Assembly (NCBI GenBank): GCA_009920765.1
Contig: RFZJ01000042.1
Span: forward strand, 1 to 34,128
Length of the DNA stretch: 34,128 nt
From: Planctomycetota bacterium
GTDB taxonomy: Bacteria > Planctomycetota > Planctomycetia > Gemmatales > Gemmataceae
Direction: 5' to 3'
The position numbers and the translations under genes were made by a program. The notes below the pieces were generated by a model. The model was given only the letters and a program-made list of their open reading frames with translations, made no database searches and was not told the origin of the DNA. Positions 25,654-34,128 of this stretch are shown here, piece by piece. Each line of letters begins with the position of its first letter. The stretch's first letter is position 1.

Positions 25654-26559
25654 ATGGGCTCAACAGCATTTTTATTTCCTGGGCAAGGGGCTCAATATTT
25701 GGGCATGGGTGCTGGTCTTTGCGAAAAGTTTCCACAGGCACTCCAAAGGTTTCAGCAGGCATCTCAAATTCTTGGTTACGACCTCTTAGATATTTGCAAA
25801 AATGGTCCATTAGACAAGCTTAATTCTACTGTAATTAGCCAACCAGCTATTTATGTCTCCAGTTTGGCTGCATTAGATTTGTTGAATTCAGAAGATCCAC
25901 AAGCAGCCCAAAATTGTCAGATTACTGCGGGTCTTAGCCTAGGTGAATACACTGCCTTGACTTTTTCCGGGGCCATATCTTTTACTGATGGTGTTGCCTT
26001 GGTTAAGGAACGCGGAGAAGCAATGCAAGCCGCTTCAGAAAAAATACCCAGTGGTATGCTCAGTGTTATTGGTGCCGAAAAAGAGCAAATTGCAGAAATT
26101 TGTGAAGAAGCTGGGAAAGTAGGCTTGATCAAAATGGCTAATTTTCTTTGCCCAGGAAATATTGTTGTTTCGGGGGAAGGTCAGGCTTGTTTATTATTTG
26201 AAAAAATTGCATTAGAAAAAGGTATTAGAACCATAAAGCTCGCTGTTGCTGGGGCTTTCCATACATCCATCATGGAACCTGCCCTAGAAAGACTGGCCAA
26301 GATCCTGAGTAATACTAGCATAGCCCCTACAAAGGTTCCCGTGCTTGCCAATGTAGACTCTTTGGAGCATACTGATTCTTTTGGCATTAAAAATAAACTC
26401 GCTCGTCAGGTCGTCGAGCCAGTGCTTTGGGAAGATTGCATGCGGAAAATTCTGGACTCCGGGATTGAAAAGCTTTATGAAGTAGGTCCGGGGCGAGTCC
26501 TTGCTGGTTTAGCTAAAAGGATTAACAGGAAGATCGAGATTGTTAACATTCAGGCTTAA
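25654..26559 (+). CDS. fabD: Malonyl-CoA:ACP transacylase FabD
   Basis: It moves malonyl groups from CoA to ACP. The 301-aa protein begins MGSTAFLFPGQGAQ, and the nucleophile is the Ser in GLSLGEYTAL. The His partner is in GAFHTSIMEPA, and YEVGPGRVLAGL is the C-terminal signature. The ATG at 25654 is chosen because FPGQGAQ follows at the expected distance; GGAAGGA lies upstream, and a TTG at 25633 would add seven unsupported residues. After its stop, 161 bases separate it from acpP; these contain a weak GTCCA/TGGAC hairpin (near 26561) but no gene. Confidence 0.96.
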   Translation: MGSTAFLFPGQGAQYLGMGAGLCEKFPQALQRFQQASQILGYDLLDICKNGPLDKLNSTVISQPAIYVSSLAALDLLNSEDPQAAQNCQITAGLSLGEYTALTFSGAISFTDGVALVKERGEAMQAASEKIPSGMLSVIGAEKEQIAEICEEAGKVGLIKMANFLCPGNIVVSGEGQACLLFEKIALEKGIRTIKLAVAGAFHTSIMEPALERLAKILSNTSIAPTKVPVLANVDSLEHTDSFGIKNKLARQVVEPVLWEDCMRKILDSGIEKLYEVGPGRVLAGLAKRINRKIEIVNIQA

Positions 26560-26720
26560 TGTCCAACTTTTATAGTGGACTGATTTTGCAGGAATTATAA
26601 ACAAGATAGATAAGATGGCTTGCCCTAGCTTCTTGGTTGTGGTAGATAGCCTTGTATCTGGTATTTTTATAAGTATTTTTATGGGCTTAATTGCCCTACG
26701 TTTTCTGGAGGTATAGTGCC

Positions 26721-26963
26721 GTGGCTTCTGTCGAAGAAAGAGTTATAGACATTGTTGTTGAATCCCTGGCTGTCGATAGAGGTCAAATCACTCGCACTAC
26801 TTCTTTTGTGGAAGATGTGGGGGCTGATTCCCTTGATGTCGTCGAATTGGTTATGGAGCTCGAGGAAGAGTTCGAAATCCAAATCCCGGATGAACAAGCT
26901 GCTAAAATTCGCACTGTAGGCGAAGCAATTGAATACATCGAAAAGGAGCAAGCCAAGAAATGA
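26721..26963 (+). CDS. acpP: Acyl carrier protein AcpP
   Basis: AcpP carries growing acyl chains on a phosphopantetheine arm. The 80-aa protein contains [12 protein letters not shown], with the Ser to be modified, and is acidic ([14 protein letters not shown]). It starts with GTG at 26721: GGAGG lies nine bases before it, and [12 protein letters not shown] is the usual beginning. An upstream in-frame TTG at 26691 would add ten residues with no family match. The stop overlaps the fabF start by four bases, so the two are translationally coupled. No fabG lies between fabD and acpP. Confidence 0.96.
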   Translation: MASVEERVIDIVVESLAVDRGQITRTTSFVEDVGADSLDVVELVMELEEEFEIQIPDEQAAKIRTVGEAIEYIEKEQAKK

Positions 26964-28195
26964 CACGGCGTGTTGTCATTACCGGGCTTGGTACTGTCAA
27001 TTCTCTAAGTAACGATATCCCTACTTTTTGGGATAATCTATGTGCAGGACGCAGTGGCGTAAGCCTGATAGAGCAGTTTGATACGTCTGCCTTCAAGGTT
27101 CGATTTGGAGGCGAAGTAAAGAACTTTATTCCCGAGAATTATCTTGAAGGAAAAGTTTCTAAAAGGCTTGACAGGTTTTCACAATTTGCCCTTGTCGCTG
27201 CAATATCAGCTGTGAAAGATTCTGGAATAGATTTTTCCCAAGGAGACCCTTTTCGTTACGGGGTTATTATCGGTAGTGGCATAGGCGGCCTTAATGAATT
27301 CGAAGAACAACATACTCGCTATACCCAGCAAGGCCCCGATCGAATTAGCCCTTTTGTTATTCCCAAGATGATCGCTAATTCTGCTGCCGGTAATGTTTCT
27401 ATACACTTTAATCTTATGGGTCATAATACGGTTATCTCGACCGCTTGTGCTTCTGCTGCCCATGCCTTGGGTGATGCATTGCATTCCATTCGTGGTGGCT
27501 TTGCTGATGCGATTGTTGCGGGGGGCTCAGAGGCAGCTATTACACCTATGGGGCTTGGTGGATTTATTGCAGCCCGAGCTGTTTCCCATAGAAACGATGA
27601 TCCTTCCACTGCTTCCAGGCCTTTTGATAAAGACCGAGATGGCTTTGTTTTAAGCGAGGGTGCTGGGATAGTTGTTTTGGAAGAATTCGAGCATGCACGC
27701 AAGCGTGGCGCCAATATTTATGCGGAAATTCTGGGTTGTGGCAATACCGCTGATGCCTACCATATTACTGCACCCCATCCTGAAGGAGTTGGAGCTTCCA
27801 AGGCAGTGCATTTTGCATTGGCTGATGCAAGGCTTAATCCTGACCAAATCGATTATGTTAATGCCCATGGAACAAGCACTCAACTGGGGGACGAAGCTGA
27901 GACTAAGGCTCTTAAAATCGTTTTTAAAGATCATGCCAAGAAACTTGTGGTTAGTAGTACTAAAAGTATGATTGGACACACTCTAGGTGCCAGTGGTGGC
28001 ATTGAGCTTATTGCTTGCGCCTTATCCATTAAAAATGGGGTTGTTCATCCTACCATCAATTTAAATACACCTGATCCTAAATGCGACCTTGATTATGTGC
28101 CTAATTCAGCTAGACAAATGAAGGTTCGTTATGTTGTTTCTAATAGTTTTGGATTTGGTGGGCATAATTGCTGTTTGGCCCTCGGGCCTGTTTAG
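26960..28195 (+). CDS. fabF: Beta-ketoacyl-ACP synthase II FabF
   Basis: It condenses malonyl-ACP with acyl-ACP to lengthen fatty acids. The 411-aa protein has the Cys-His-His triad: TACASA, NAHGTST, and [11 protein letters not shown]. The N terminus [11 protein letters not shown] and C terminus NSFGFGGHN are typical. The ATG overlaps the acpP stop as ATGA. The methyltransferase gene follows after 48 bases. Confidence 0.97.
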   Translation: MTRRVVITGLGTVNSLSNDIPTFWDNLCAGRSGVSLIEQFDTSAFKVRFGGEVKNFIPENYLEGKVSKRLDRFSQFALVAAISAVKDSGIDFSQGDPFRYGVIIGSGIGGLNEFEEQHTRYTQQGPDRISPFVIPKMIANSAAGNVSIHFNLMGHNTVISTACASAAHALGDALHSIRGGFADAIVAGGSEAAITPMGLGGFIAARAVSHRNDDPSTASRPFDKDRDGFVLSEGAGIVVLEEFEHARKRGANIYAEILGCGNTADAYHITAPHPEGVGASKAVHFALADARLNPDQIDYVNAHGTSTQLGDEAETKALKIVFKDHAKKLVVSSTKSMIGHTLGASGGIELIACALSIKNGVVHPTINLNTPDPKCDLDYVPNSARQMKVRYVVSNSFGFGGHNCCLALGPV

Positions 28196-28243
28196 CTTTC
28201 AATTTCTGGGTTTAGTTGATTCTTTAGCCTAGATCGTTTTTAA

Positions 28244-29041
28244 ATGGAAACCAATAAGCCTAGCGATCACTTTTTCTCTGATTTTGACAGAATTAAGCGT
28301 GAAAAGGTCTTTCATGATGAGCAAGCTCTAAACCGGCTGCACGCTTTTTCTTCACCTGAAAATTTCCTTTTTACAGATGAACAGTACTTAGCCCATGAGT
28401 CTTGGGTTAGAACTGCTGTTTTGAAACTTGGAAAGCTTAAAGGGCAAAGGATTTTAGACTTAGGTTGTGGGCATGGCATGGCTGCAGTTTTATTTGCCAG
28501 GCAGGGGGCTAGTGTAACAGCTTTAGATGTATCATCTGGTTATTTGGCAGAAACTAAAAACAGGGCATTGGCTAATGGGTTTCAATTAAATGTTTTAGCT
28601 GCTTGTGCAGAGTTGCTGCCTTTTGCTGATAATTCTTTTGATCTCATTTGGGGTAATGCTATCTTGCATCATTTAAACTTAAATTTTGCCCCTAATGAAA
28701 TTTTAAGGGTACTAGCTCCAAATGGAAAAGCTGTTTTCTGTGAACCAATTACTTTCTCCTACTTAACTCATTGGATTCGTGATTTTGTCATTAAAAATTC
28801 TGAAAAAAAACATACTAGTGATGAGGAATCATTGACTTGGAACACTCTCTTGCATTTAAAACGTTCTTTTCCAAATTTGATTTGGGAGGGAAACCAATTC
28901 TTGGGTAGTATCCCAAGGCTCCTAAGATTATTTTGGCTTAATGGATTGTTTGATAGTGCTGATCAATTTTTTTGTAGGAATATTTTTGTTTATAACCGAC
29001 TTTGCAGGTATGCTATATTGGAAGTTCAAAAACCAAGTTAG
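28244..29041 (+). CDS. SAM-dependent class I methyltransferase
   Basis: The 265-aa protein carries the SAM-binding ILDLGCGHGMAA (motif I), LDVSSGYL (acidic loop), AELLPFADNSFDLIW and a HH motif (NAILHHLNLN). These fit a class I methyltransferase of small-molecule or quinone type. The substrate cannot be inferred. It follows fabF by 48 bases, but the ribosome binding site is weak. Its last 100 bases overlap a different-frame ORF that I think is not real upstream of 29061. Confidence 0.85.
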   Translation: METNKPSDHFFSDFDRIKREKVFHDEQALNRLHAFSSPENFLFTDEQYLAHESWVRTAVLKLGKLKGQRILDLGCGHGMAAVLFARQGASVTALDVSSGYLAETKNRALANGFQLNVLAACAELLPFADNSFDLIWGNAILHHLNLNFAPNEILRVLAPNGKAVFCEPITFSYLTHWIRDFVIKNSEKKHTSDEESLTWNTLLHLKRSFPNLIWEGNQFLGSIPRLLRLFWLNGLFDSADQFFCRNIFVYNRLCRYAILEVQKPS

Positions 29042-29060
29042 TTGTTTTAAAAGAATTATA

Positions 29061-29756
29061 ATGCCCATCTCAGAGCGTAAACCCTGCTCCTTTTTTTTTA
29101 CCGCTGATAAAAAAGATGGTATTTGTTATTCTGTGATGGTTCAGGCTTGCTTGTTTTTAACATTAATAGGACTTTGTTTTTTTTCTTCCTCCCGACATTT
29201 TTGTTCCTGTCTTTTGTTTTCTTTTCCGATCAATTCGAAATCGGAAAAACTTGAATATTTAAAGCTTGACCTAAATGAATCCACCCTAGGTGAATTGGCT
29301 CAGGTCCCTGGTATTGGCAAATCTATAGCTTCTGAAATTGTAAATTATCGCAAGACTTTTGGAGAATTTAGCAGCCTAGATGAAATTGAAAAAATAAAAG
29401 GTGTTGGGAAGAAAACCGCTGAAAAAATACGGCCACATTTAGTGGTAACGCGATCCACGCTCATAGATAATTTTTCAGCACCCAGAATTTGGATTCCGCC
29501 GAATATTGGGGCTGGGAAAACTGTTTTAAGTGGAAAAATTAATCATGAATTTGGAAAAATCGACCCAAATTTGGCGACTATTGAAGAATTAAAAAAACTC
29601 CCGGGGATTGGTGATGTGCTGGCTAAAAGAATCGTAGATAAAAGGCAAGACACGGTATTTCATAATGAAAATGACTTGCAAAAAGTTTCAGGTGTAGGAA
29701 AAAAAACAGCCTTAAAGATTGCTCCCTTCTTGATATTTCCTTTAATCAATCAATAA
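29061..29756 (+). CDS. Membrane-anchored double helix-hairpin-helix (ComEA-like) protein
   Basis: The 231-aa product has one hydrophobic helix (VMVQACLFLTLIGLCFF, about residues 25-42) and two ComEA-type HhH units: LDLNESTLGELAQVPGIGKS with KIKGVGKKTAEKI (residues 67-128), and KIDPNLATIEELKKLPGIGD with KVSGVGKKTALKI (residues 166-224). ComEA proteins bind DNA for uptake; most carry one HhH unit. The second unit looks like an internal duplication. DNA binding is likely, but a role in transformation is an inference since no comEC or pilus gene is in view. The ATG at 29061 is chosen since earlier in-frame starts lie within the methyltransferase gene. uvrB follows 44 bases on. Confidence 0.8.
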   Translation: MPISERKPCSFFFTADKKDGICYSVMVQACLFLTLIGLCFFSSSRHFCSCLLFSFPINSKSEKLEYLKLDLNESTLGELAQVPGIGKSIASEIVNYRKTFGEFSSLDEIEKIKGVGKKTAEKIRPHLVVTRSTLIDNFSAPRIWIPPNIGAGKTVLSGKINHEFGKIDPNLATIEELKKLPGIGDVLAKRIVDKRQDTVFHNENDLQKVSGVGKKTALKIAPFLIFPLINQ

Positions 29757-29800
29757 TGCATTAGTTTCTTGAATTTTTATAAATGGAAAGTTTTTAGCTG

Positions 29801-31816
29801 ATGGGTACCTTTTTTAAATTAGTCAGCAATTACGAACCTGCAGGCGACCAACCAAGAGCTATCCAAGCTTTATTGAGGGGTTTCAATGAGGGGAAATCCG
29901 CCCAAGTTTTACTAGGGGCTACTGGTACGGGAAAAACTTTTACTGCAAGCCATGTGATTGCCAATTTGAACAAGCCTACCCTGGTGTTGGCACATAATAA
30001 AACACTTGCAGCGCAGCTTTATCAAGAATTCAAAACTTTCTTTCCAGAGAATGCGGTAAATTATTTCGTTAGTTATTATGATTATTATCAGCCTGAAGCT
30101 TATATTCCTCAGCGTGACATCTACATCGAAAAAGATGCTCAAATTAATGAAAATATTGATCGACTTAGGCTGGCTGCTACAAGCGCTTTGGTTAGTAGGC
30201 AGGATGTCATTATTGTTGCGAGCATTTCTTGTATTTATGGGTTGGGCTCGCCAAGTGATTATAAGCGAATGGTGATCGCCTTAAGGAGGGGTGAATCGAT
30301 TCGCAGGGAAGATCTCTTACTTAAACTTGTAGATATTCAATACAAGCGCAATGATATTGCGTTTACGCGTGGGACATTTAGAGTTCGAGGAGATGTAATA
30401 GAAATCTGGCCTGCTTCTGAGGAAATATCTCTGCGAGTAGAACTTTTTGGGGATGAAATCGACAGCCTAAGCTTGACCAACCCTCTTACGGGCGAAGTTC
30501 TTAAAACAAATGATGAATTATTTATTTATCCCGCAAAGCATTTTGTAACACCAGAAAACAGAATGAAGGTGGCTGTTGAAGGTATTAAAAAAGAATTGGA
30601 TGACAGGCTTGATGTTTTTAAAAAAGAAGGCAAATTACTTGAGGCCCAAAGGCTTGCTGCTAGGACTAAGTTTGATATCGAAATGCTTCTAGAAACGGGT
30701 CATTGTCCGGGTGTTGAAAATTATGCCCGCTGGTTTAGTGGGAGAAATCCAGGAGAGCCCCCCTACACTCTTATGGATTTTTTTCCTGAAGATTTTCTTG
30801 TTGTCGTTGATGAATCCCATGTTACGGTTCCTCAAGTTCGCGGCATGTATGCTGGGGATCATAGTAGAAAAACAACACTCGTAGATCATGGATTCAGACT
30901 TCCTAGTGCTCTAGACAACAGGCCTTTTCGCTTTGAAGAATGGGAAAACAAATCTAAACGTATTCTTTTTATGTCTGCCACACCCTCAGAGTATGAGTTG
31001 TCTCGGTGCAAGGGCGAAGTTGTTGAGCAGGTTATCCGGCCTACTGGTTTGGTGGACCCTGTTTTGCATGTCCGGCCAGCAAAGGGGCAGGTTGCTGATC
31101 TTGTGAAAGAAATTAAAATCCGGGTCGATCGCAAGGAACGGGTGTTAGTAACTACATTGACAAAAAGAATGGCTGAAGATTTGACTCGGTTTTTTCAAGA
31201 AACAGGAATGCGCTGTAAATGGCTCCATTCAGAGTTGGATGCAATTGAAAGAATCAAGGTTTTAAGGGAATTGCGTGAAGGCGCATTTGATGTGCTCGTT
31301 GGTATTAATCTTTTAAGAGAAGGATTAGACTTGCCAGAGGTTTCGCTTGTTGCAATTTTAGATGCCGACAAAGAGGGTTTTTTAAGAAGTGAAACTTCTT
31401 TGATCCAAACAATTGGTCGTGCTGCTAGAAATGTTAACGCTGAAGTTATTCTTTATGGGGATAGGGTGACTAATTCCATGCACCGCGCCATTGATGAAAC
31501 CAAACGGAGGCGGGATTTACAAATTCGCTATAACATGGAAAATGGAATTACTCCACAATCTGTCAAGAGTTTGATTCCTCTTTTTATTGAAGATGAAATT
31601 GCAGCTTATGATTTTTCCAACAAAGTTGTGGGAATTGAAAATGATGACCAAGTTCAAAAGCATGAGTTGATTGAAGAATTGCAAATTCAAATGATTAAAG
31701 CGGCCGAGGATTTGGAATTCGAAAAAGCTGCCCAACTTAGGGATAAAATTGCAACCTTAAAAGGTGAAAAAGTTGCGACTCCTCAAATAAAGAAAAAAAG
31801 ATTCAAAAAACGGTGA
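29801..31816 (+). CDS. uvrB: Excinuclease ABC subunit B
   Basis: UvrB is the damage-verifying helicase-like subunit of nucleotide excision repair with UvrA and UvrC. The 671-aa length is standard. The P-loop GATGTGKTF, the beta-hairpin region ([15 protein letters not shown]), the DEAD-like VVVDESHVT box, the helicase block [12 protein letters not shown] and the C-terminal UVR domain ([17 protein letters not shown]) are all present. The last 14 bases overlap the end of scpA on the opposite strand. Confidence 0.98.
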   Translation: MGTFFKLVSNYEPAGDQPRAIQALLRGFNEGKSAQVLLGATGTGKTFTASHVIANLNKPTLVLAHNKTLAAQLYQEFKTFFPENAVNYFVSYYDYYQPEAYIPQRDIYIEKDAQINENIDRLRLAATSALVSRQDVIIVASISCIYGLGSPSDYKRMVIALRRGESIRREDLLLKLVDIQYKRNDIAFTRGTFRVRGDVIEIWPASEEISLRVELFGDEIDSLSLTNPLTGEVLKTNDELFIYPAKHFVTPENRMKVAVEGIKKELDDRLDVFKKEGKLLEAQRLAARTKFDIEMLLETGHCPGVENYARWFSGRNPGEPPYTLMDFFPEDFLVVVDESHVTVPQVRGMYAGDHSRKTTLVDHGFRLPSALDNRPFRFEEWENKSKRILFMSATPSEYELSRCKGEVVEQVIRPTGLVDPVLHVRPAKGQVADLVKEIKIRVDRKERVLVTTLTKRMAEDLTRFFQETGMRCKWLHSELDAIERIKVLRELREGAFDVLVGINLLREGLDLPEVSLVAILDADKEGFLRSETSLIQTIGRAARNVNAEVILYGDRVTNSMHRAIDETKRRRDLQIRYNMENGITPQSVKSLIPLFIEDEIAAYDFSNKVVGIENDDQVQKHELIEELQIQMIKAAEDLEFEKAAQLRDKIATLKGEKVATPQIKKKRFKKR

Positions 31817-32540
31817 CACTCTGGCTCCATTTTAAGTGTATTTCACCAAAATTCTCGTCTTGTTGTGCAAATATTGATTGCTTCTTTATTAATTCAAGTA
31901 TTGCAAGAAACAGCCCGATTAATCGCATTTTATGAAAGGGAGCACAGAATAAGTTTCGAAATGGGATGGACTTTTCAATCATTAACTTTCCGGTAATTTC
32001 TTCTAGATATACTTCCATCGGTGTTTGGTCTACAACAATATCCTGAGCTTGAATTGCGAGGGTCTCTTTCATTATCCTGCCAAATGCACTGACTAAATCC
32101 CAGAGTTCTACTTCTTGAATGGGCTTCTCTGAACTAACCCTTTCTTCATGGAATTGATCGGAGAAAAGGCGCGGTATTTTCTGACCCGCAGCTTCTGCTT
32201 GTTCTTCCAGAATTTCCACTGCATCTTTAAACTTCTTGTATTCAACCAATTGCCTAACTATTTCATTTCTTGGGTCATCTTCTTTGGTAATATTTTCGGC
32301 CTGTCTGGGTAAAAGTATTTGGCTTTTAATTTCCATTAATTTGGTTGCCATCACTAGAAACTCCCCAGCTAAACTCAAATCAAGAAAGCTTATTACCTCC
32401 ATGAATTCTTTAAACTGATCAGCAATTCTTACCATGGATATTTCGAGAATGTCCACCTCGTCTTTTTTAACAAGATGTAACAATAGATCTAAAGGGCCGT
32501 GAAAAGCATCCTGAATAATTCGATATTCTAGTTGGGACAT
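31803..32540 (-). CDS. scpA: Segregation and condensation protein A
   Basis: ScpA is the kleisin of the bacterial condensin with Smc and ScpB. The 245-aa protein has the Smc-binding N terminus ([22 protein letters not shown]), a helical middle ([19 protein letters not shown]) and a C-terminal winged helix ([15 protein letters not shown]). scpB is not in this window. It follows the unknown gene at 32556 by 15 bases on the same strand, so they form an operon. Its end overlaps uvrB by 14 bases, tail to tail. Confidence 0.95.
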   Translation of the reverse strand: MSQLEYRIIQDAFHGPLDLLLHLVKKDEVDILEISMVRIADQFKEFMEVISFLDLSLAGEFLVMATKLMEIKSQILLPRQAENITKEDDPRNEIVRQLVEYKKFKDAVEILEEQAEAAGQKIPRLFSDQFHEERVSSEKPIQEVELWDLVSAFGRIMKETLAIQAQDIVVDQTPMEVYLEEITGKLMIEKSIPFRNLFCAPFHKMRLIGLFLAILELIKKQSIFAQQDENFGEIHLKWSQSVTVF

Positions 32541-32555
32541 TTGGAAGGCTTTCTG

Positions 32556-33494
32556 CTAATTTTTTTGTTGTTTTGGGATTTCTTTTTCCAATGGCGCTTC
32601 AGCAACATTAATTTGTTCTTGTTGTATTTCAAAAAAGTGATTTATGGCATCCAACCCACTTGGAAGATTTGTGTTTTCTTCGCAAATACAAGAAATAAAA
32701 TCATCGTTTCCAGGTACAAAGTAAATGCTTTGGTTGGTCGGACCAAAAATTTCAATACTATTCCATTCTCCTAAAATACTTGGAGGAAATGAGAAAATTG
32801 TTTGATTTGGTGTGGTATTTGAATGCAAAAGATTCCTGTGCTGCACCGAAGCTATATAACTTTTAATGAAATTTATTTTTGAACTTAAATCTTGAATTGA
32901 ATCCAAGATGTTTCCTTTGATAAGTTTTCCTGAGTTTTTCATATAGGTGGATATTGACAAAAGTATTATTTTTTCGAATTCATTAAGTAAACTATCGCTT
33001 CCAATGAATATTTGTGTGAAAGCTCCGAAATCTTTAACGATTGTTTCTTGGATTATATTGTCAATGGAATGGATCTCACTTTCGGAAAGAATTTTGCTGG
33101 ATGAGAAAACAGTGGTATCTTCGTGTTTGTTGTTAATTTCTGGATGATGTCCTGGGATTCGATTGTTTATTTCTAAAAGTTTTGTTTTGCATAAACTCAG
33201 TTCTTTAGCATGGTCAGTTATTTGGAAATTTATGGATTGAAGAAAACTGAAAATACAATCGCACTGAAGTATATCCATTTGTGTTCGAAATAGTGATTTA
33301 AATTGACCTATGATTTTTTGGATTGATTGGTTGTACCCTGATTTAATATCAGAAGGCTTTTGAATTGAATTATTAAGCCTGAGTAAATCAACCTTCAAAT
33401 TGGAGATAAACTTTTCTCTATTTATTAAAATTTGACCTCGGAATTCCTCGATTTTTTTATTAATGATGGTTAAAAGTATATCTGCTGCTGGCAT
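32556..33494 (-). CDS. Unknown helical protein upstream of scpA, likely truncated at its 5' end
   Basis: No family is recognised. The 312-aa reading is helix-rich and Lys/Ile/Asn-rich at the N-terminal side, with coiled-coil-like segments, and has a compact C-terminal section (FSFPPSILGEWNSIEIFG, SIYFVPGNDDFISC). It ends in a charged, low-complexity tail. It is coupled to scpA (15 bases). Its first codons lie inside the mitochondrial-carrier-like sequence that begins on the opposite strand. If the join near 33450-33480 is artificial, the ATG at 33494 is a by-product and the true N terminus is missing. No Shine-Dalgarno sequence is evident. Confidence 0.5.
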   Translation of the reverse strand: MPAADILLTIINKKIEEFRGQILINREKFISNLKVDLLRLNNSIQKPSDIKSGYNQSIQKIIGQFKSLFRTQMDILQCDCIFSFLQSINFQITDHAKELSLCKTKLLEINNRIPGHHPEINNKHEDTTVFSSSKILSESEIHSIDNIIQETIVKDFGAFTQIFIGSDSLLNEFEKIILLSISTYMKNSGKLIKGNILDSIQDLSSKINFIKSYIASVQHRNLLHSNTTPNQTIFSFPPSILGEWNSIEIFGPTNQSIYFVPGNDDFISCICEENTNLPSGLDAINHFFEIQQEQINVAEAPLEKEIPKQQKN

Positions 33495-34128
33495 AAGTGC
33501 TGTAATAACTGTTACTGGAATTCATCCTATTGATGTCGTTAAGACCAGATTACAAATTTCTGGTAAGGAAACTCGCAATTATGGATCGCTTGGAATTACA
33601 GGAACTATTAAAACAATATACAAAGAAGAAGGTGTTGGGGCATTTTGGAAAGGTGTAAATGCTGCTTGGTTAAGGGAAGCATCGTATACGTCTTTACGTT
33701 TAGGGTTATATAGTCCTATAAAACAATTGATGGGTATTAATAATCAGTCTAATTTTTTGTTAAAATTCTCGGCTGGTTCGTTAGCAGGTGCGATTGGTTC
33801 TTTATTTGGTAATCCTTTCGATGTTATTAAAACAAAAATGATGACTTTTGAAGGTAAAAATACTATATTATTCTCACAAACCATGAAAGATTTGTATAGA
33901 TTAGAAGGATTAAATGGGTTTTATAAAGGATTACAAGCAAATTTAATGCGTGCGTGTGTTTTGAATGGAACCAAAATGGCCTGTTATGATGAAATTAAAC
34001 AATTTATAGTTAAAACAAATGTAGTTCCGTCAGGAATTCCTACTCAGTTTTGTGCTGCGTTTTTTTCTGGTTTTTTTATGGCATCAACTGTAGCCCCATT
34101 TGATATGATACGTACAAAATTGATGAAC
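33463..34128 (+). CDS. Mitochondrial carrier (SLC25/Mito_carr) family protein, partial at 3' end
   Basis: The open frame runs to the window end without a stop (222 codons). It encodes two complete and one incomplete carrier repeats, with signatures HPIDVVKTRLQ, NPFDVIKTKMM and APFDMIRTKLM (P-x-[DE]-x-x-[KR]-x-[KR]), each followed, where the repeat is complete, by EEGVGAFWKG and LEGLNGFYKG. Even-numbered helices end in YSPIK and YDEIK. The repeats most resemble the UCP/dicarboxylate/oxoglutarate branch. Members move metabolites or protons across the inner mitochondrial membrane. The start at 33463 is only the first ATG after the stop at 33433; no Shine-Dalgarno sequence is seen. The codons are AT-rich (about 32 percent GC; Leu mostly TTA), unlike the rest of the window. 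A eukaryotic or giant-virus origin is likely. About 70 C-terminal residues would lie beyond the edge. Confidence 0.85.
   Translation, partial: MMVKSISAAGISAVITVTGIHPIDVVKTRLQISGKETRNYGSLGITGTIKTIYKEEGVGAFWKGVNAAWLREASYTSLRLGLYSPIKQLMGINNQSNFLLKFSAGSLAGAIGSLFGNPFDVIKTKMMTFEGKNTILFSQTMKDLYRLEGLNGFYKGLQANLMRACVLNGTKMACYDEIKQFIVKTNVVPSGIPTQFCAAFFSGFFMASTVAPFDMIRTKLMN

Noticed and set aside
28941..29060. Upstream extension of the double-HhH protein into the methyltransferase gene
   Set aside because: The region is coded in another frame by the methyltransferase, and an ATG at 29061 gives a normal protein.
33441..33446. GAATTC site close to the suspected junction, as a sign of cloning
   Set aside because: The same hexamer occurs by chance elsewhere in the window, so it does not prove a cloning join.
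1..34128. CRISPR array, transposon or phage segment
   Set aside because: No regularly spaced repeats, transposase, integrase or phage structural gene was seen on either strand.

Overview
The window reads as a chromosomal fragment of a planctomycete with modest GC (about 40 percent by eye). The evidence is a DUF1549/DUF1553 multidomain cytochrome-type protein, several small lipoproteins and secreted proteins of planctomycete style, an alpha-mannosidase-like protein with an altered active site, and a DUF3467 protein. Gamma: Gemmatales-like affiliation is possible but is an inference. No CRISPR array, insertion sequence, prophage or integrase was seen.

Layout. 1-3.3 kb: minus-strand DUF1549/DUF1553 exported protein and DUF3467 protein with a clear terminator, then a plus-strand tRNA-Arg(UCG). 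3.3-5.3 kb: minus-strand group of queF, a TPR membrane protein and a small membrane protein. 5.4-7.5 kb: a secreted prenyltransferase-like repeat protein, then a fusion of FolK (HPPK) with a short-chain dehydrogenase. 8.2-12.4 kb: a lipoprotein, an exported alpha/beta hydrolase, a purine nucleoside phosphorylase and a YhcC-like radical SAM protein. 12.5-17.3 kb: minus strand, two small Tyr/Pro/Asn-rich secreted proteins, the alpha-mannosidase-like protein, a small lipoprotein and Mn-type superoxide dismutase. 17.6-19.4 kb: a coiled-coil protein, ispD and upp. 19.4-24.2 kb: minus strand, CDF cation exporter, TPR protein, PIN/TRAM membrane protein, dGTPase and HIT hydrolase. 24.4-28.2 kb: lipid cluster rpmF-plsX-fabD-acpP-fabF. 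28.2-31.8 kb: methyltransferase, a double-HhH membrane protein and uvrB. 31.8-33.5 kb: minus-strand scpA and an unknown protein.

The lipid genes form one pathway: PlsX links the acyl-ACP pool to phospholipid, FabD loads malonyl groups on AcpP, and FabF elongates. fabG and fabH, frequent members of such clusters, are absent here. The other genes are mostly housekeeping functions (folate, queuosine, isoprenoid, nucleotide salvage and repair) mixed with lineage-specific exported proteins.

The most surprising part is the right end. From about 33.46 kb to the window edge, the plus strand encodes an uninterrupted, unterminated protein of the mitochondrial carrier (SLC25) family, with three signature motifs, AT-rich codons and no bacterial-style ribosome binding site. 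This family is typical of eukaryotes. Either this is a recent acquisition by the bacterium or, more probably, the contig is chimeric near 33.45-33.48 kb. Other points of interest are the FolK-SDR fusion whose SDR half lacks the catalytic Ser and Tyr, paired inverted repeats before sodA, and a perfect 9-bp-arm inverted repeat at the start of the CDF gene.
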